Assembly: GCA_035284745.1 (NCBI GenBank)
Contig: JAYKIL010000005.1
Coordinates: 1-59,483, forward strand
Source: JAYKJB01 sp035284745 [NCBI: Candidatus Sericytochromatia bacterium]
Lineage (GTDB): Bacteria > Cyanobacteriota > Sericytochromatia > S15B-MN24
Reading direction: 5' to 3'
Length of the DNA stretch: 59,483 nt
The translations under genes were made by a program, and so were the position numbers. Shown here in pieces: positions 16,390 through 24,877 of this stretch. The notes beneath the pieces were generated by a model. That model was given only the letters and a program-made list of their open reading frames with translations. It had not been told where the DNA came from and did not search any database. Position 1 is the stretch's first letter, and each line of letters begins with the position of its first letter.

Positions 16390-18300
16390 TTATCCTGTCG
16401 CTGACGGTGAGGGTGTTCCGCACAGCGCACAGGCCTTCCACCCATCCTCGATGCGTGAGTTACATTTAATGCACACCATCCGTAGATTGGTTGAGCAAAA
16501 TGGGCACTTGATGTAGTCGTCTCCCACTTCGTTGCGGCAAGTGGGGCAGAGTTTGGCGGCTCCTTCATCTGAAAAACAGACGCGAATGACTTCGTCAATG
16601 TCTGTATGGTTTAACAAAGCCAACTTCAGCGCGTAGTCTTTCAACTGCACCATGCCAGACTGCTTGGCCGCGTAGCGTATCAAGGCAGCCCCTCCCCCGC
16701 GGGCCACGACCTCTCGGACTTGATCGGTCATTTTCATAATTTCGTAGACGCCCATACGGCCTGAGTACCCCTTCACGCACTCAGCACATCCTTCCGGGTT
16801 GTGTTTCCGCATCACCAGCGGTTGGCTCGGATCATACTTGAGACCGACGAAGTCAATGGTTTCTTGGTTGGGGGTGTACTCCGTTGAGCAAGCAGGACAC
16901 AGTTTGCGCACGAGGCGTTGGGCGATCACTCCAATGGTGGCAGCTGCCGTCAAAAAGCCTTCAACCCCCATCTCGTCCAAACGCATCATGGCCCCTGGGG
17001 CGTCATTGGTATGCAGCGACGTGAACACCAAGTGACCAGTGAGCGCCGCCTCAATGGCGATTTTGGCGAGGTCTTTGTCTCGAGTTTCCCCAATCAACAT
17101 AATGTCGGGGTCTTGGCGCAAGAACGCCTTGAGGATTCGTGCGAAGGTATAACCGATGTCTGGTTTGGCTTGGCATTGCGTAATGCCCGGGCAGTCGTAT
17201 TCGATGGGGTCTTCTGCCGTTGAGATGTTTACGTCTGGTGTGTTGCGGTGCGCTAAAATTGAGTACAGGGTGGTGGTCTTGCCTGACCCCGTTGGCCCGC
17301 ATACAAAGATGATGCCAAACGGACGGCTGATCATCTCCATGACTGTTTTGTAGTCGTTCTCGAAAATAAACAACTTGTCGAGGGGAACCCCCGTGTTGCT
17401 TTTGTCGAGGATGCGCATACATATTTTTTCGCCAAATTTAGAGGGCAGGGAACTGACGCGGAAGTCAATCTCTTTGCCTCTGAATTTCACACTGATGCGC
17501 CCGTCTTGCGGCAAGCGTTTTTCCGCAATGTCCAAATTAGACATAATCTTGAAACGAGAGATGAGGGCCGGCAATATTTTTGACGGCAATTCCATCTGTT
17601 TATGCAGCACGCCATCCTGGCGAAAGCGAACGACGATATTCTCCGCTTGGGGTTCAATGTGAATGTCGGATACCTTGCGCGGAGAGCCCAGTGCATTGGT
17701 CAAGATGGTGTTCGCGAGACGAATGACCGGCGCTTCATCGTCTGTACCTTCCAGGTTGACAGAGCCCGCGACGTCTTCGTCGTCGTCGTCAAGAAACTCG
17801 ACGTCTTCATCACCCAACGAACTCAGCAAATCATCCAAGGTCAACTGGTTTAATTGCATGACCTCGACTTTGAATTGACTTTCTAAGAATTGAAAATATT
17901 CGTCTTCGGTAATGATGACAGGTTGTACCGCAACCCCCTTGAGAAGGAATCGGACGTCATCAATGGCAATCAGATTGGTCGGGTCAACCATCGCCAGGGT
18001 GAGGCGGTTGTTGGCGAACTGAATTGGAATGATTTGGTGCTGCCGAATTAAGTTTTCGGGCACCATTTTCAAGACTTCCGGGGCGACCTTGATCTTGCGC
18101 AGGTTGACGTAGCGCAGGCCATATTGAAGCTCAAGTGCGTCCTTGATGGACGCTTCGGAGATGTAACCCTGCTTAATCAGGATCATCCCCAATGATTCTT
18201 TGGTCTCTTTTTGTATGTCGACAGCCTTTTTGAGTTGGTTCTCTGTTACGAGATTGGCGTTGAGGAGAATCTCCCCCAACTTCATTTTTACCAGGGCCAT
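16390..18300 (-). CDS. pilB: Type IV pilus extension ATPase PilB with extra C-terminal double zinc ribbon
   Basis: 636 residues, longer than the usual 560-580. N-terminal MshEN/T2SSE_N motifs at 7-30 and 36-59, an acidic linker (DDDDED, 171-176), then the ATPase with Walker A GPTGSGKTT (335-343), Walker B region DPDIMLIGETRD and His box TGHLVFTSLHT. The normal PilB/GspE tetracysteine zinc site is C468, C471, C505, C508. Beyond it, residues 585-627 carry four further CxxC pairs (C585/588, 599/602, 610/613, 624/627), which is a double zinc ribbon. PilB drives pilin polymerisation at the inner membrane. The added zinc ribbons are not part of the standard protein and may mediate binding to a partner. 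Confidence 0.93.
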   Translation of the reverse strand: MALVKMKLGEILLNANLVTENQLKKAVDIQKETKESLGMILIKQGYISEASIKDALELQYGLRYVNLRKIKVAPEVLKMVPENLIRQHQIIPIQFANNRLTLAMVDPTNLIAIDDVRFLLKGVAVQPVIITEDEYFQFLESQFKVEVMQLNQLTLDDLLSSLGDEDVEFLDDDDEDVAGSVNLEGTDDEAPVIRLANTILTNALGSPRKVSDIHIEPQAENIVVRFRQDGVLHKQMELPSKILPALISRFKIMSNLDIAEKRLPQDGRISVKFRGKEIDFRVSSLPSKFGEKICMRILDKSNTGVPLDKLFIFENDYKTVMEMISRPFGIIFVCGPTGSGKTTTLYSILAHRNTPDVNISTAEDPIEYDCPGITQCQAKPDIGYTFARILKAFLRQDPDIMLIGETRDKDLAKIAIEAALTGHLVFTSLHTNDAPGAMMRLDEMGVEGFLTAAATIGVIAQRLVRKLCPACSTEYTPNQETIDFVGLKYDPSQPLVMRKHNPEGCAECVKGYSGRMGVYEIMKMTDQVREVVARGGGAALIRYAAKQSGMVQLKDYALKLALLNHTDIDEVIRVCFSDEGAAKLCPTCRNEVGDDYIKCPFCSTNLRMVCIKCNSRIEDGWKACALCGTPSPSATG

Positions 18301-18379
18301 CGGCTGTTTCCTCTCCGTCTCCGGTTGATTGAGGCTGAATGAAATGACACGGCGTAACCCAGATACCGAACGACTGTGG

Positions 18380-19423
18380 TTACTCTGCCGCGCCCGTATC
18401 CAAAACGCGTTGAAGAACGGATATTGCAGCCGCGATATCCAGGACTTCTTTGCTGCGTGATACCAGGACTAAAATACCCATATCGGCCGCTGTCACTAAC
18501 ATGGCGCCACGATCCGTTTCAAGGAATATTCGCCGCAAAGGACCGCGCTGTATTTTGGCCATTTGCGCATCACTGGCTGAAAACAGTGTGCCGGCCTGAG
18601 CACCCAAAAAGTCAGCATCCAGGGAGGGGGGTAATTCCGAGGCGATAAGCAATCCATCGTATCCCACCAGCAGGGCGCCTTCTGCCCCCGGAACTTGGGC
18701 CAGGGCCCCCATCAGGTGCTGTAAATTTACACCGTGTGCCAACACCAGCACGTTTTCTTGCGTCGGTGCCTGCGGCACCGGTGTGAAGGCGTTCGGGGTT
18801 TGTTTGGGGAGCGTGGGGCGTGCCGGGACAGGTACAGGGGTTTGCACCGCGGTGGGGGCGACAGGGGTCACGATGGGCGTGTGAAGGATGCGAGCAGGGC
18901 CAGGGCCTTTGGCGGGACTGGGGTCTGAAAGGCCAAATTCATCGAAATCTTCGCGGGCTGGTTTTGCTTCCGGGGCAGGGGGGGGCATCGGCGGTGCTCC
19001 GATACCGGACTCCAATCCCGAGAACAGCGCGTCCAGAGAGGTGTCGAGCGCATCTTCTTGAAACAGTCGTCCTCCTGTAGGGCCTCCCACCGCCGCAGGC
19101 GCTGCCGGAATTTCAAGGGGCGGAGGAGGGGGCAGCGGTTCTGGCGGAGCGAAACCTGCCGCCTGCGCTTCAGCGTAGCTTAAGGACGGGTCTTGGGGGT
19201 CTGGGTTTTCCGGACCCATCAAACCGCCCTGCGCCCCGAAATCTGCAAAAGGAGAGACATCGTCTTCGTTGGTGAAGCCTGCGCCTGCACGCCCAACGTT
19301 TTCCGGGGCGCGCTGGGCGCGTCGACGGCGTTTTTTGGGAGGGGTCGGCTGCGAACCAAGCCCCAGTCTGCCAAGAAGCATACTGAGGAAGGTGGGCTCT
19401 GGGGTGGACTTGCGTCCGGCCAT
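18380..19423 (-). CDS. Roadblock/LC7-domain protein with long disordered N-terminus
   Basis: 347 residues. Residues 1-230 are Pro/Ala-rich with a basic patch (KKRRRRAQR, 30-38) and look disordered. Residues about 232-340 match a roadblock/LC7 (MglB-like) domain: HLMGALAQVPGAEGALLVG, GYDGLLIASELP, RIFLETDRGAMLVTAADMG. In Myxococcus, MglB is the roadblock GAP that sets pole choice for type IV pili through MglA. Here the gene heads the pilB-pilT-pilC-sigma operon, with AGGAG six bases before ATG 19423. No MglA-type GTPase is present in the window. It lacks a signal or membrane helix and should be cytoplasmic. Confidence 0.75.
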   Translation of the reverse strand: MAGRKSTPEPTFLSMLLGRLGLGSQPTPPKKRRRRAQRAPENVGRAGAGFTNEDDVSPFADFGAQGGLMGPENPDPQDPSLSYAEAQAAGFAPPEPLPPPPPLEIPAAPAAVGGPTGGRLFQEDALDTSLDALFSGLESGIGAPPMPPPAPEAKPAREDFDEFGLSDPSPAKGPGPARILHTPIVTPVAPTAVQTPVPVPARPTLPKQTPNAFTPVPQAPTQENVLVLAHGVNLQHLMGALAQVPGAEGALLVGYDGLLIASELPPSLDADFLGAQAGTLFSASDAQMAKIQRGPLRRIFLETDRGAMLVTAADMGILVLVSRSKEVLDIAAAISVLQRVLDTGAAE

Positions 19424-19474
19424 GGGGATCTCCTGTGTGAGTCAGACCTCAGCGTATTGTAATCGAAAACGATG

Positions 19475-19504
19475 TCCTGCGGGGAGAAAATTAACTCCGC
19501 AGGA
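19475..19504 (-). terminator. Candidate terminator overlapping the pheT stop
   Basis: An 8-bp G:C-rich stem (TCCTGCGG 19475-19482 with CCGCAGGA 19497-19504) contains the pheT stop codon in its arm/loop. On the minus strand it is followed only by a short U-rich patch (CATCGTTTTCG), so termination would be weak. It separates pheT from the pilus operon that starts at 19423. Confidence 0.45.
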
Positions 19505-21929
19505 TGGCGCCGCAGCGTTCTTGCAATTGTTCGATGATTCGCTGATGAACAGGTTCAAGCTCGCCTGCCGTCAATGTCCGATCGGGCGCTCGGTACACTA
19601 AGCTGAAGCCTAAGCTGACCTTTCCATCTGGTATTCCGGGCCCGGCAAAGCGATCGAACATTGTAACGGTCTCTAGCCATTCCCCCCCATTAGATTTGAT
19701 AACATCTAACGCTTCAGCCGCGGTCAATGTTTCAGAGGCAACCACAGCCAAGTCCCGCAACATCGCGGGTTGACGCGAGAAGTTCTTGAAACGGGCGACC
19801 GCTGCGGGGTGTTGTAGGACCGCGTCGAGATCCAGTAAGAAAACAGTCGTGGGTTGATGGGTCGGCAAGTCGTAGTTTTTTGCCACTTGGGGGTGAATTT
19901 CACCCAGACAACCGGCCAAGACGTTTCCGAGGCGCAATTCAGCCGCACGACCCGGATGTAATCCTGCAAGCGACTCCGCTTGTTGAAATTGTAATGTTTC
20001 GGCCAGTGGCAAGCGGGACACGAAATTCTCCAACAAGCCTTTTGCGTAAGAGAAGTCTGCCAAGAATTCTGCCGGCGTGTGCTCTGGCAGCCAGAGACCA
20101 CGCCACAACGAACCCATCAGGGCAACGCCCAGCCACCACTTTTCTTGAGGACGCTTGTCTCCCTGCTGAACATAGGTCCGACCAATTTCAAAAATTCCCA
20201 TTTGATGGATGCCCTGCCGACGGTTGTGTTGAAGCACTTCAAGCAAACCCGGGAGCAATGACGTCCGCAAAACCGCCATTTCTTTCAGGGGGTCACTCAG
20301 TGGGACGATACCGTCTGTCTTCAGGCCGGCTCGTTTTTCAGCGTCAATGGTGCTGAGCGAGCGTGTCATCACTTCACACAGGCCTTGGGCGGTGGCGATG
20401 TTGCGAACCATTCGTTCAAGCGTGAGGCTGCGCGGCTGAACGGGGGGGGGCACTGCTGTGGGCAGGACCGCGGGGATGTGATCGTAGCCCCAATGCCGCA
20501 CGACTTCCTCGACGAGATCAACCTCTCGGGTGGTGTCGTGCCACCGCCATCCTGGCGGGGTTACATCGTAAGCGTTAAGTTCGAATACACCGTCAGTATG
20601 GCGCCGCAGGCTGTAGCCCAGACCTGTCAGGATTCTCTCAACTTCAGGATTCGGAACCTGTATCCCAACCAAGCGTTCCACGGCATCAAGGTGAAATTCA
20701 AAGGGCTGAATCTGAGGAAAACCGGGTTTTCTTGCCTCAACAGCCGGCGCGACACACTGGCCACCCGCCAGCTCAATAATGAGTTGCGCGAGCATATCCA
20801 AGGCGCGCTCAATCCCACACGGATTGACACCTCGCTCAAAGCGATACGACGAGTCGGTGCTCAATGACAGGCGCCGACTGGTGCGACGAATGCCGCTGGG
20901 CTCGAAATAAGCGCATTCAAGAAACAGGTCTGTGGTGTCATCGGTCACTTCTGCCGCCAAGCCGCCCATGACCCCTGCCACCACCAAAGCCTGTTGGGTG
21001 TCCGCAATGACCAAGTCTTCAGGCTGCAAATCCCGTATCACGCCATCTAATGTCGTGATTTTTTCTCCGGGCGTGGCCGGGCGCACCGAAATGACACCGC
21101 CGTGAAGTTTTTTAGCATCGAATGCGTGGGTGGGATGGCCCGTGAGGAGCAAAATATAATTGGTGGCGTCGACCACATTATTGATACTGCGCAGTCCGCT
21201 GCCGGCCAATCGTTGTACCAACCAATCTGGAGATGGGCCTACTTTAACCCCCCGTATGGTCATACCTCGGTATATTGGACAACGGTCTGTGGAAATTTCC
21301 CCCAACTGAACGGCTTCGCTGTCGGCCGCCACCATCGGCGCGACCGGCGCTGATAAGCTCAGTTGGCTGCCCGCCACCGCAACAGCCAACTCCCGTGCCA
21401 CCCCCTCAACGGACAAGAGGTCCGGGCGATTGGCTGTAATCGCGAGGTCGATCACCCATTCCCCCAACGCCATGGCTTGCGCAATGGGCAAGCCCACACG
21501 CGTATCCGCAGGAAGGATGTGAACACCCTCTGCGCCCGCCGGAAGGCCCAATTCGCTCAGCGAGCAATACATGCCAAACGATTCTACACCGCGCAATTTT
21601 GCGGCTTCAATGCGTTTGTTTCCCGGTAACAGACTGCCAACTTTGGCCACTGGAATCTTGTCGTGCAACTGCACATTGGTGGCCCCTGTGACGATCTGAA
21701 CAGGCACGTCGCCGCCCAGGTCCGTTTGGCAGATGCGCAGCTTGTCGGCATTCGGGTGGGGGGCAATCTCCACAATCTGCCCCACGACAACGGTTTCTAA
21801 GCCCGGCGCTTGGCGCTCCAAGGATTCAACTTCTAATCCGATGCGTAACAGCTCGCGTTCAGTCGTCTGAACATCGATAGCAGGCGTAAGCAAAGAGTGA
21901 AGCCAGGGAAGGGAGATACGCATAACCAC
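19491..21929 (-). CDS. pheT: Phenylalanine-tRNA ligase beta subunit
   Basis: 812 residues, full length. The N-terminal tRNA-binding OB domain is seen near 40-150 (VVGQIVEIAPHPNADKLRIC), followed by the B3/B4 editing region, the B5 domain, the catalytic-like core, and a C-terminal FDX-ACB anticodon-binding domain (FSRQPAMLRDLAVV to the end). Together with PheS it forms the alpha2beta2 enzyme that charges tRNA-Phe. It starts at ATG 21929, 52 bases after the pheS stop, so the pair is co-transcribed. Confidence 0.96.
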   Translation of the reverse strand: MVMRISLPWLHSLLTPAIDVQTTERELLRIGLEVESLERQAPGLETVVVGQIVEIAPHPNADKLRICQTDLGGDVPVQIVTGATNVQLHDKIPVAKVGSLLPGNKRIEAAKLRGVESFGMYCSLSELGLPAGAEGVHILPADTRVGLPIAQAMALGEWVIDLAITANRPDLLSVEGVARELAVAVAGSQLSLSAPVAPMVAADSEAVQLGEISTDRCPIYRGMTIRGVKVGPSPDWLVQRLAGSGLRSINNVVDATNYILLLTGHPTHAFDAKKLHGGVISVRPATPGEKITTLDGVIRDLQPEDLVIADTQQALVVAGVMGGLAAEVTDDTTDLFLECAYFEPSGIRRTSRRLSLSTDSSYRFERGVNPCGIERALDMLAQLIIELAGGQCVAPAVEARKPGFPQIQPFEFHLDAVERLVGIQVPNPEVERILTGLGYSLRRHTDGVFELNAYDVTPPGWRWHDTTREVDLVEEVVRHWGYDHIPAVLPTAVPPPVQPRSLTLERMVRNIATAQGLCEVMTRSLSTIDAEKRAGLKTDGIVPLSDPLKEMAVLRTSLLPGLLEVLQHNRRQGIHQMGIFEIGRTYVQQGDKRPQEKWWLGVALMGSLWRGLWLPEHTPAEFLADFSYAKGLLENFVSRLPLAETLQFQQAESLAGLHPGRAAELRLGNVLAGCLGEIHPQVAKNYDLPTHQPTTVFLLDLDAVLQHPAAVARFKNFSRQPAMLRDLAVVASETLTAAEALDVIKSNGGEWLETVTMFDRFAGPGIPDGKVSLGFSLVYRAPDRTLTAGELEPVHQRIIEQLQERCGAILRS

Positions 21930-21981
21930 CTCAGGTCAGCAACGAGGGCGAAAAACAAGCCCTCGGGCGCGGCCAGTCTAT

Positions 21982-23007
21982 TTAAAATTGTTGCAAGAAG
22001 CGAAGGTCGTTTTCCCACAGGTGACGGATGTCGTTAAAGCCATAGCGAATCATGGCTACGCGGTCGATACCCAGGCCAAAAGCCAATCCGGTCACCTCTT
22101 TGGGGTCGTAACCTACTGCCGCCAAGACATTGGGATCGACCATGCCAGCCCCGCACAATTCGATCCACCCGCTGTAAGAGCACGTACTGCATCCGCGTCC
22201 GGCACAAAATGGGCATTGCACATCGGCTTCGGCGGAGGGCTCAGTGAAGGGGAAGAAGCTCGGGCGCAGGCGAACAGCCAACTCGCGGCCAAATAAATTT
22301 TGTAACATACCTGTCAGCAAGCCCTTTAAATGACCCATATGGGTTCCTGAGCCCACCATCAGACCCTCGAGTTGATGGAAAATAGGGTAGTGGCGTTTCG
22401 TTACTTCATCGCGCCGGTACACGCGCCCGGGCATAATCAGGCGCAAAGGCGGTTTTTGGCTGGTCATCGCACGTATTTGCACCGAAGAGGTGTGCGTGCG
22501 GAGCAACCATCCCCCCGGAATGTAAAAGGTGTCTTGGGCATCGCGAGCGGGGTGGTCCGCCGGCGTGTTGAGCGCGGTAAAATTGTGCCAATCGTCTTCA
22601 ATTTCTGGCCCTTCGGCGACACTGAAGCCGTAGTGTTCAAAAATATCGATCAACTCTTGCTTCATCGCAAGGATAGGATGTTGGTGGCCGGTGGCGAGTT
22701 TCCGCCCCGGCAAAGTCACATCGAGTCGCTCCTCTCTGAGTTGGGCGTCCAACAACGCCTGCTCAAGGACGCTCTTGTGGGCCTCAAATGCTGCTTCCAA
22801 GCCCTGCTTGGCTTGGTGGATCGCCTTGCCGACAGTGCTTCGCTCGCTCGGTGGAAGCTTGGGGATTCCGCGCAAAAGTTCCGCGATTTCACCTTTTTCC
22901 TTACCGAAGTAGCGCACATGCCAGGCTTCGAGAGCAGCCAAGTCAGAGGCCTGCTGCAGGCTACGTTCGGCATCAGTCAATATCTGTTCAAAAGTGGCGA
23001 GGCTCAT
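21982..23007 (-). CDS. pheS: Phenylalanine-tRNA ligase alpha subunit
   Basis: 341 residues. N-terminal coiled-coil (1-90), then the class II catalytic core: GFSVAEGPEIEDDWHNFTAL, the motif 2 region with YRRDEVTKRHYPIFHQLEG, and motif 3 GLAFGLGIDRVAMIRYG. The four-cysteine segment CPFCAGRGCSTC before WIELCGAGMV is the usual insertion of bacterial PheS. The start codon (23007) lies only three bases after the U-tract of a strong intrinsic terminator, so expression must depend on readthrough or antitermination. Confidence 0.96.
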   Translation of the reverse strand: MSLATFEQILTDAERSLQQASDLAALEAWHVRYFGKEKGEIAELLRGIPKLPPSERSTVGKAIHQAKQGLEAAFEAHKSVLEQALLDAQLREERLDVTLPGRKLATGHQHPILAMKQELIDIFEHYGFSVAEGPEIEDDWHNFTALNTPADHPARDAQDTFYIPGGWLLRTHTSSVQIRAMTSQKPPLRLIMPGRVYRRDEVTKRHYPIFHQLEGLMVGSGTHMGHLKGLLTGMLQNLFGRELAVRLRPSFFPFTEPSAEADVQCPFCAGRGCSTCSYSGWIELCGAGMVDPNVLAAVGYDPKEVTGLAFGLGIDRVAMIRYGFNDIRHLWENDLRFLQQF

Positions 23008-23010
23008 AGC

Positions 23011-23045
23011 AAAAAAAGATTGTCCTCTGCCCGGAGACAGAGGAC
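23011..23045 (-). terminator. Intrinsic terminator or attenuator between rpsR and pheS
   Basis: A perfect 8-bp stem (GTCCTCTG at 23022-23029, CAGAGGAC at 23038-23045 on the plus strand) with an 8-base loop is followed, in minus-strand orientation, by AATC and seven Us. It begins 12 bases after the rpsR stop and ends three bases before the pheS ATG. GAGGA, the only Shine-Dalgarno-like stretch near pheS, is inside its 3' arm. Confidence 0.85.
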
Positions 23046-23056
23046 GGGGGGAAGCT

Positions 23057-23296
23057 TTAGGAAATGACGAAGGGCATCAAAGCAATTTCGCGTGCCCGCT
23101 TGGTGGCATCTGTCAAACTGCGCTGATGGTTAGCGCAGTTACCCGTCACCCGGCGGGGCAAAATTTTTCCGCGCTCTGAGATGTACTTCTTCAAGCGGAC
23201 CGTGTCCTTGTAGTCGATAAGTTCGACTTTGTCGACGCAGAAAGTGCAGACTTTGCGGCGCTTCATCCGTCCGCCAGCTTTACCCATTTTGGCCAT
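23057..23296 (-). CDS. rpsR: 30S ribosomal protein S18, zinc-binding form
   Basis: 79 residues, normal S18. It carries CTFC near residue 17 and a later CANH, the C+ pattern thought to bind zinc in ribosomal proteins. The basic RNA-binding core ([33 protein letters not shown]) is typical. S18 sits next to S6 in the small-subunit platform. It follows ssb by 39 bases and is the last gene before the terminator. Confidence 0.95.
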   Translation of the reverse strand: MAKMGKAGGRMKRRKVCTFCVDKVELIDYKDTVRLKKYISERGKILPRRVTGNCANHQRSLTDATKRAREIALMPFVIS

Positions 23297-23335
23297 GGTT
23301 CGTTACCTTTCGTAATGGATGGGGGCGCAGGGCCC

Positions 23336-23845
23336 CTAAAATGGAATTTCGTCGTCGAAGTCTTGTGCGGCAGCAGGTGCCGGCGCTGGACGCGGAGTGG
23401 GGCGACGAGCCGGAGGGGGCGCAGCAGGCGCTGGCGCCGGACCCTCGTCACCGTCTAAATCGTCATCGTAGATGGGGCCGTCGGGTTCATTGGGAACCAC
23501 CGGGCGGTTGCTGGTCACCCCTGACGGTGAACCCACGGGCGAAGCAGAAAGCGCTTCCACCTCAACCACCTTGCGGCGTTGGCCTTCCGGTGTCTCGTAT
23601 GACCGTGTAGTCAACCGCCCCTCGACCACCACCAGCTGGTCTTTGTGAAGAGATTCCTTCAGACGTTCCGCGAGATTACGCCACGCGATGACGCGAACGT
23701 AATCCACAGCACCCGCTGTCCCATCGGCGCGCGCTGGACGCGACACGGCAACAGTAAAGGTCAAATTTGCGTGACCTGACGGTGTCATCCGGAATTCGGG
23801 CCCGCGTGAGACGGTTCCCATCAAGCTGATGTGGTTGATACTCAT
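23336..23845 (-). CDS. ssb: Single-stranded DNA-binding protein
   Basis: 169 residues from ATG 23845 (MSINHISLMGTVSRGPEF). A longer in-frame opening at 23935 overlaps rpsF and lacks homology. The OB fold covers about 1-105, followed by an acidic/proline-alanine-rich tail and the canonical DDEIPF C-terminus that recruits replication and repair partners. The gene order rpsF-ssb-rpsR is widespread in bacteria. Confidence 0.94.
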   Translation of the reverse strand: MSINHISLMGTVSRGPEFRMTPSGHANLTFTVAVSRPARADGTAGAVDYVRVIAWRNLAERLKESLHKDQLVVVEGRLTTRSYETPEGQRRKVVEVEALSASPVGSPSGVTSNRPVVPNEPDGPIYDDDLDGDEGPAPAPAAPPPARRPTPRPAPAPAAAQDFDDEIPF

Positions 23846-23894
23846 ATGACGATGAATTCTCTTGGCGTATAGCGCCTGTAGACAACGAAGCGGT

Positions 23895-24182
23895 TTAGGC
23901 TTCTTGACGCACGACCAAGTGGCGGATGACGTCATCGTTCAAGCTGAACAGACGCTCCAACTCCTTGATTTGTGCGGGGTCAGCCTGGAAGTTCGACAAC
24001 ACGTAGAAGCCGTCTTTGAAGTCTTTCACTTCGTAAGCTAAACGCTTGCGACCACGCTTTTCCGTCTTTTCCAGGGTACCCAAGCTGCCGATCTGGTCGT
24101 CGACGCGCTTGACCACGACATCGATGGAATCTTCATCGAGCGTGGGTTTGATGATGTACATCGTTTCGTAATTGCGAACCAA
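23895..24182 (-). CDS. rpsF: 30S ribosomal protein S6, TTG start
   Basis: 95 residues beginning with TTG at 24182, giving (M)VRNYETMYIIKP, the standard S6 N-terminus. GGAGG lies eight bases upstream. An ATG-initiated longer frame from 24290 would add 36 non-homologous residues across leader hairpins and was rejected. S6 pairs with S18 in the ribosome. It is the first gene of the rpsF-ssb-rpsR unit; the hairpin-rich leader suggests autoregulation. Confidence 0.93.
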   Translation of the reverse strand: MVRNYETMYIIKPTLDEDSIDVVVKRVDDQIGSLGTLEKTEKRGRKRLAYEVKDFKDGFYVLSNFQADPAQIKELERLFSLNDDVIRHLVVRQEA

Positions 24183-24198
24183 GGTGGTTCCCTCCGGA

Positions 24199-24275
24199 CA
24201 TCTGTCAGATGGCCCCCGCCTTCTTGTGCGGGAGCAGGGACGTGGCACGAGGCTCCGCTCAGACATTGGAGCCCC
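24199..24275 (-). promoter_or_regulatory. Structured rpsF leader, possible S6:S18 autoregulatory RNA
   Basis: The 5' leader holds three hairpins: GAGGCTCC/GGAGCCCC (24249-24256 with 24268-24275, one G-U), CCCGC/GCGGG (24215-24219 with 24228-24232) and CATCT/AGATG (24199-24203 with 24207-24211). The last ends a few bases before the GGAGG of rpsF. Ribosomal-protein leaders bound by S6:S18 are known in several phyla; membership in that motif is not demonstrated here. Confidence 0.4.
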
Positions 24276-24322
24276 TGAAGCCCAGCGCACTTCCGTGAAT
24301 ACGGAGGCGTGGACAACGTTTT

Positions 24323-24352
24323 ATCTTATCACAATCGGAAATTAAACAGCAA
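24323..24352 (-). promoter_or_regulatory. Candidate promoter of rpsF-ssb-rpsR
   Basis: On the minus strand, TTGCTG (24347-24352) and TAAGAT (24323-24328) are separated by 18 bases. Matches to the sigma-70 hexamers are partial. They are placed about 140 bases upstream of the rpsF start, before the hairpin-rich leader. Confidence 0.4.
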
Positions 24353-24432
24353 GAAGAGGGGGGCTTGCGGCTGAGAGCGTCAGCGCCCTACTATGGCGGG
24401 GCAGAGTGGTTTTCGAGGAGACCCATGTTTCT

Positions 24433-24816
24433 ATGAGCACATTCCCCATCCGTTCGATCACCCGATCAGCTCTGTTGTGCTTGACTGCGTGTGTTTTTTC
24501 TGGGTGCGATGCGCTGGGTGATGTGGTGAGCGCCTCTGTCCCGGTACGTGGCGATGCCTTGGCTTTCGTGAAGACGAATATGGATCCGGAGAAAACAGCG
24601 GTCACGGCCGGAGAGGTGGTCACTTTGTGGATTGAGACCCCGGCTGTGGAACCGGGTGCACGTTTCAGTTGGGACGCTTCAGCCGGTTCGTTGTCGGCGA
24701 CAACGGGGGCGCGTGTGCGTTGGACCGCGGGGGGACGCGGACGGGTGCGGGTGAGTTGTACGGTGAGTGTGGGTGGGGACAGCCGTGTCGTTGAATATGT
24801 CTTCACGGTTCAGTGA
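24433..24816 (+). CDS. Small lipoprotein with Ig-like domain
   Basis: 127 residues from ATG 24433, with GAGGAG upstream at a long spacing (12 bases); GTG 24406 is an alternative. Lipobox ACVFSGC at about residue 22. The remaining 100 residues look like one immunoglobulin-like beta-sandwich (VVTLWIETPAVEPGARFSWD, GRVRVSCTVSVGGDSRVVEY). No specific function is recognised. It precedes tldD by 61 bases on the same strand. Confidence 0.65.
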   Translation: MSTFPIRSITRSALLCLTACVFSGCDALGDVVSASVPVRGDALAFVKTNMDPEKTAVTAGEVVTLWIETPAVEPGARFSWDASAGSLSATTGARVRWTAGGRGRVRVSCTVSVGGDSRVVEYVFTVQ

Positions 24817-24877
24817 ACGCAGCTTTTTTGGGGTGGTATGATGGGAGTCTCCCTGTGCGGGGAGTGTGGAGGTTGCG

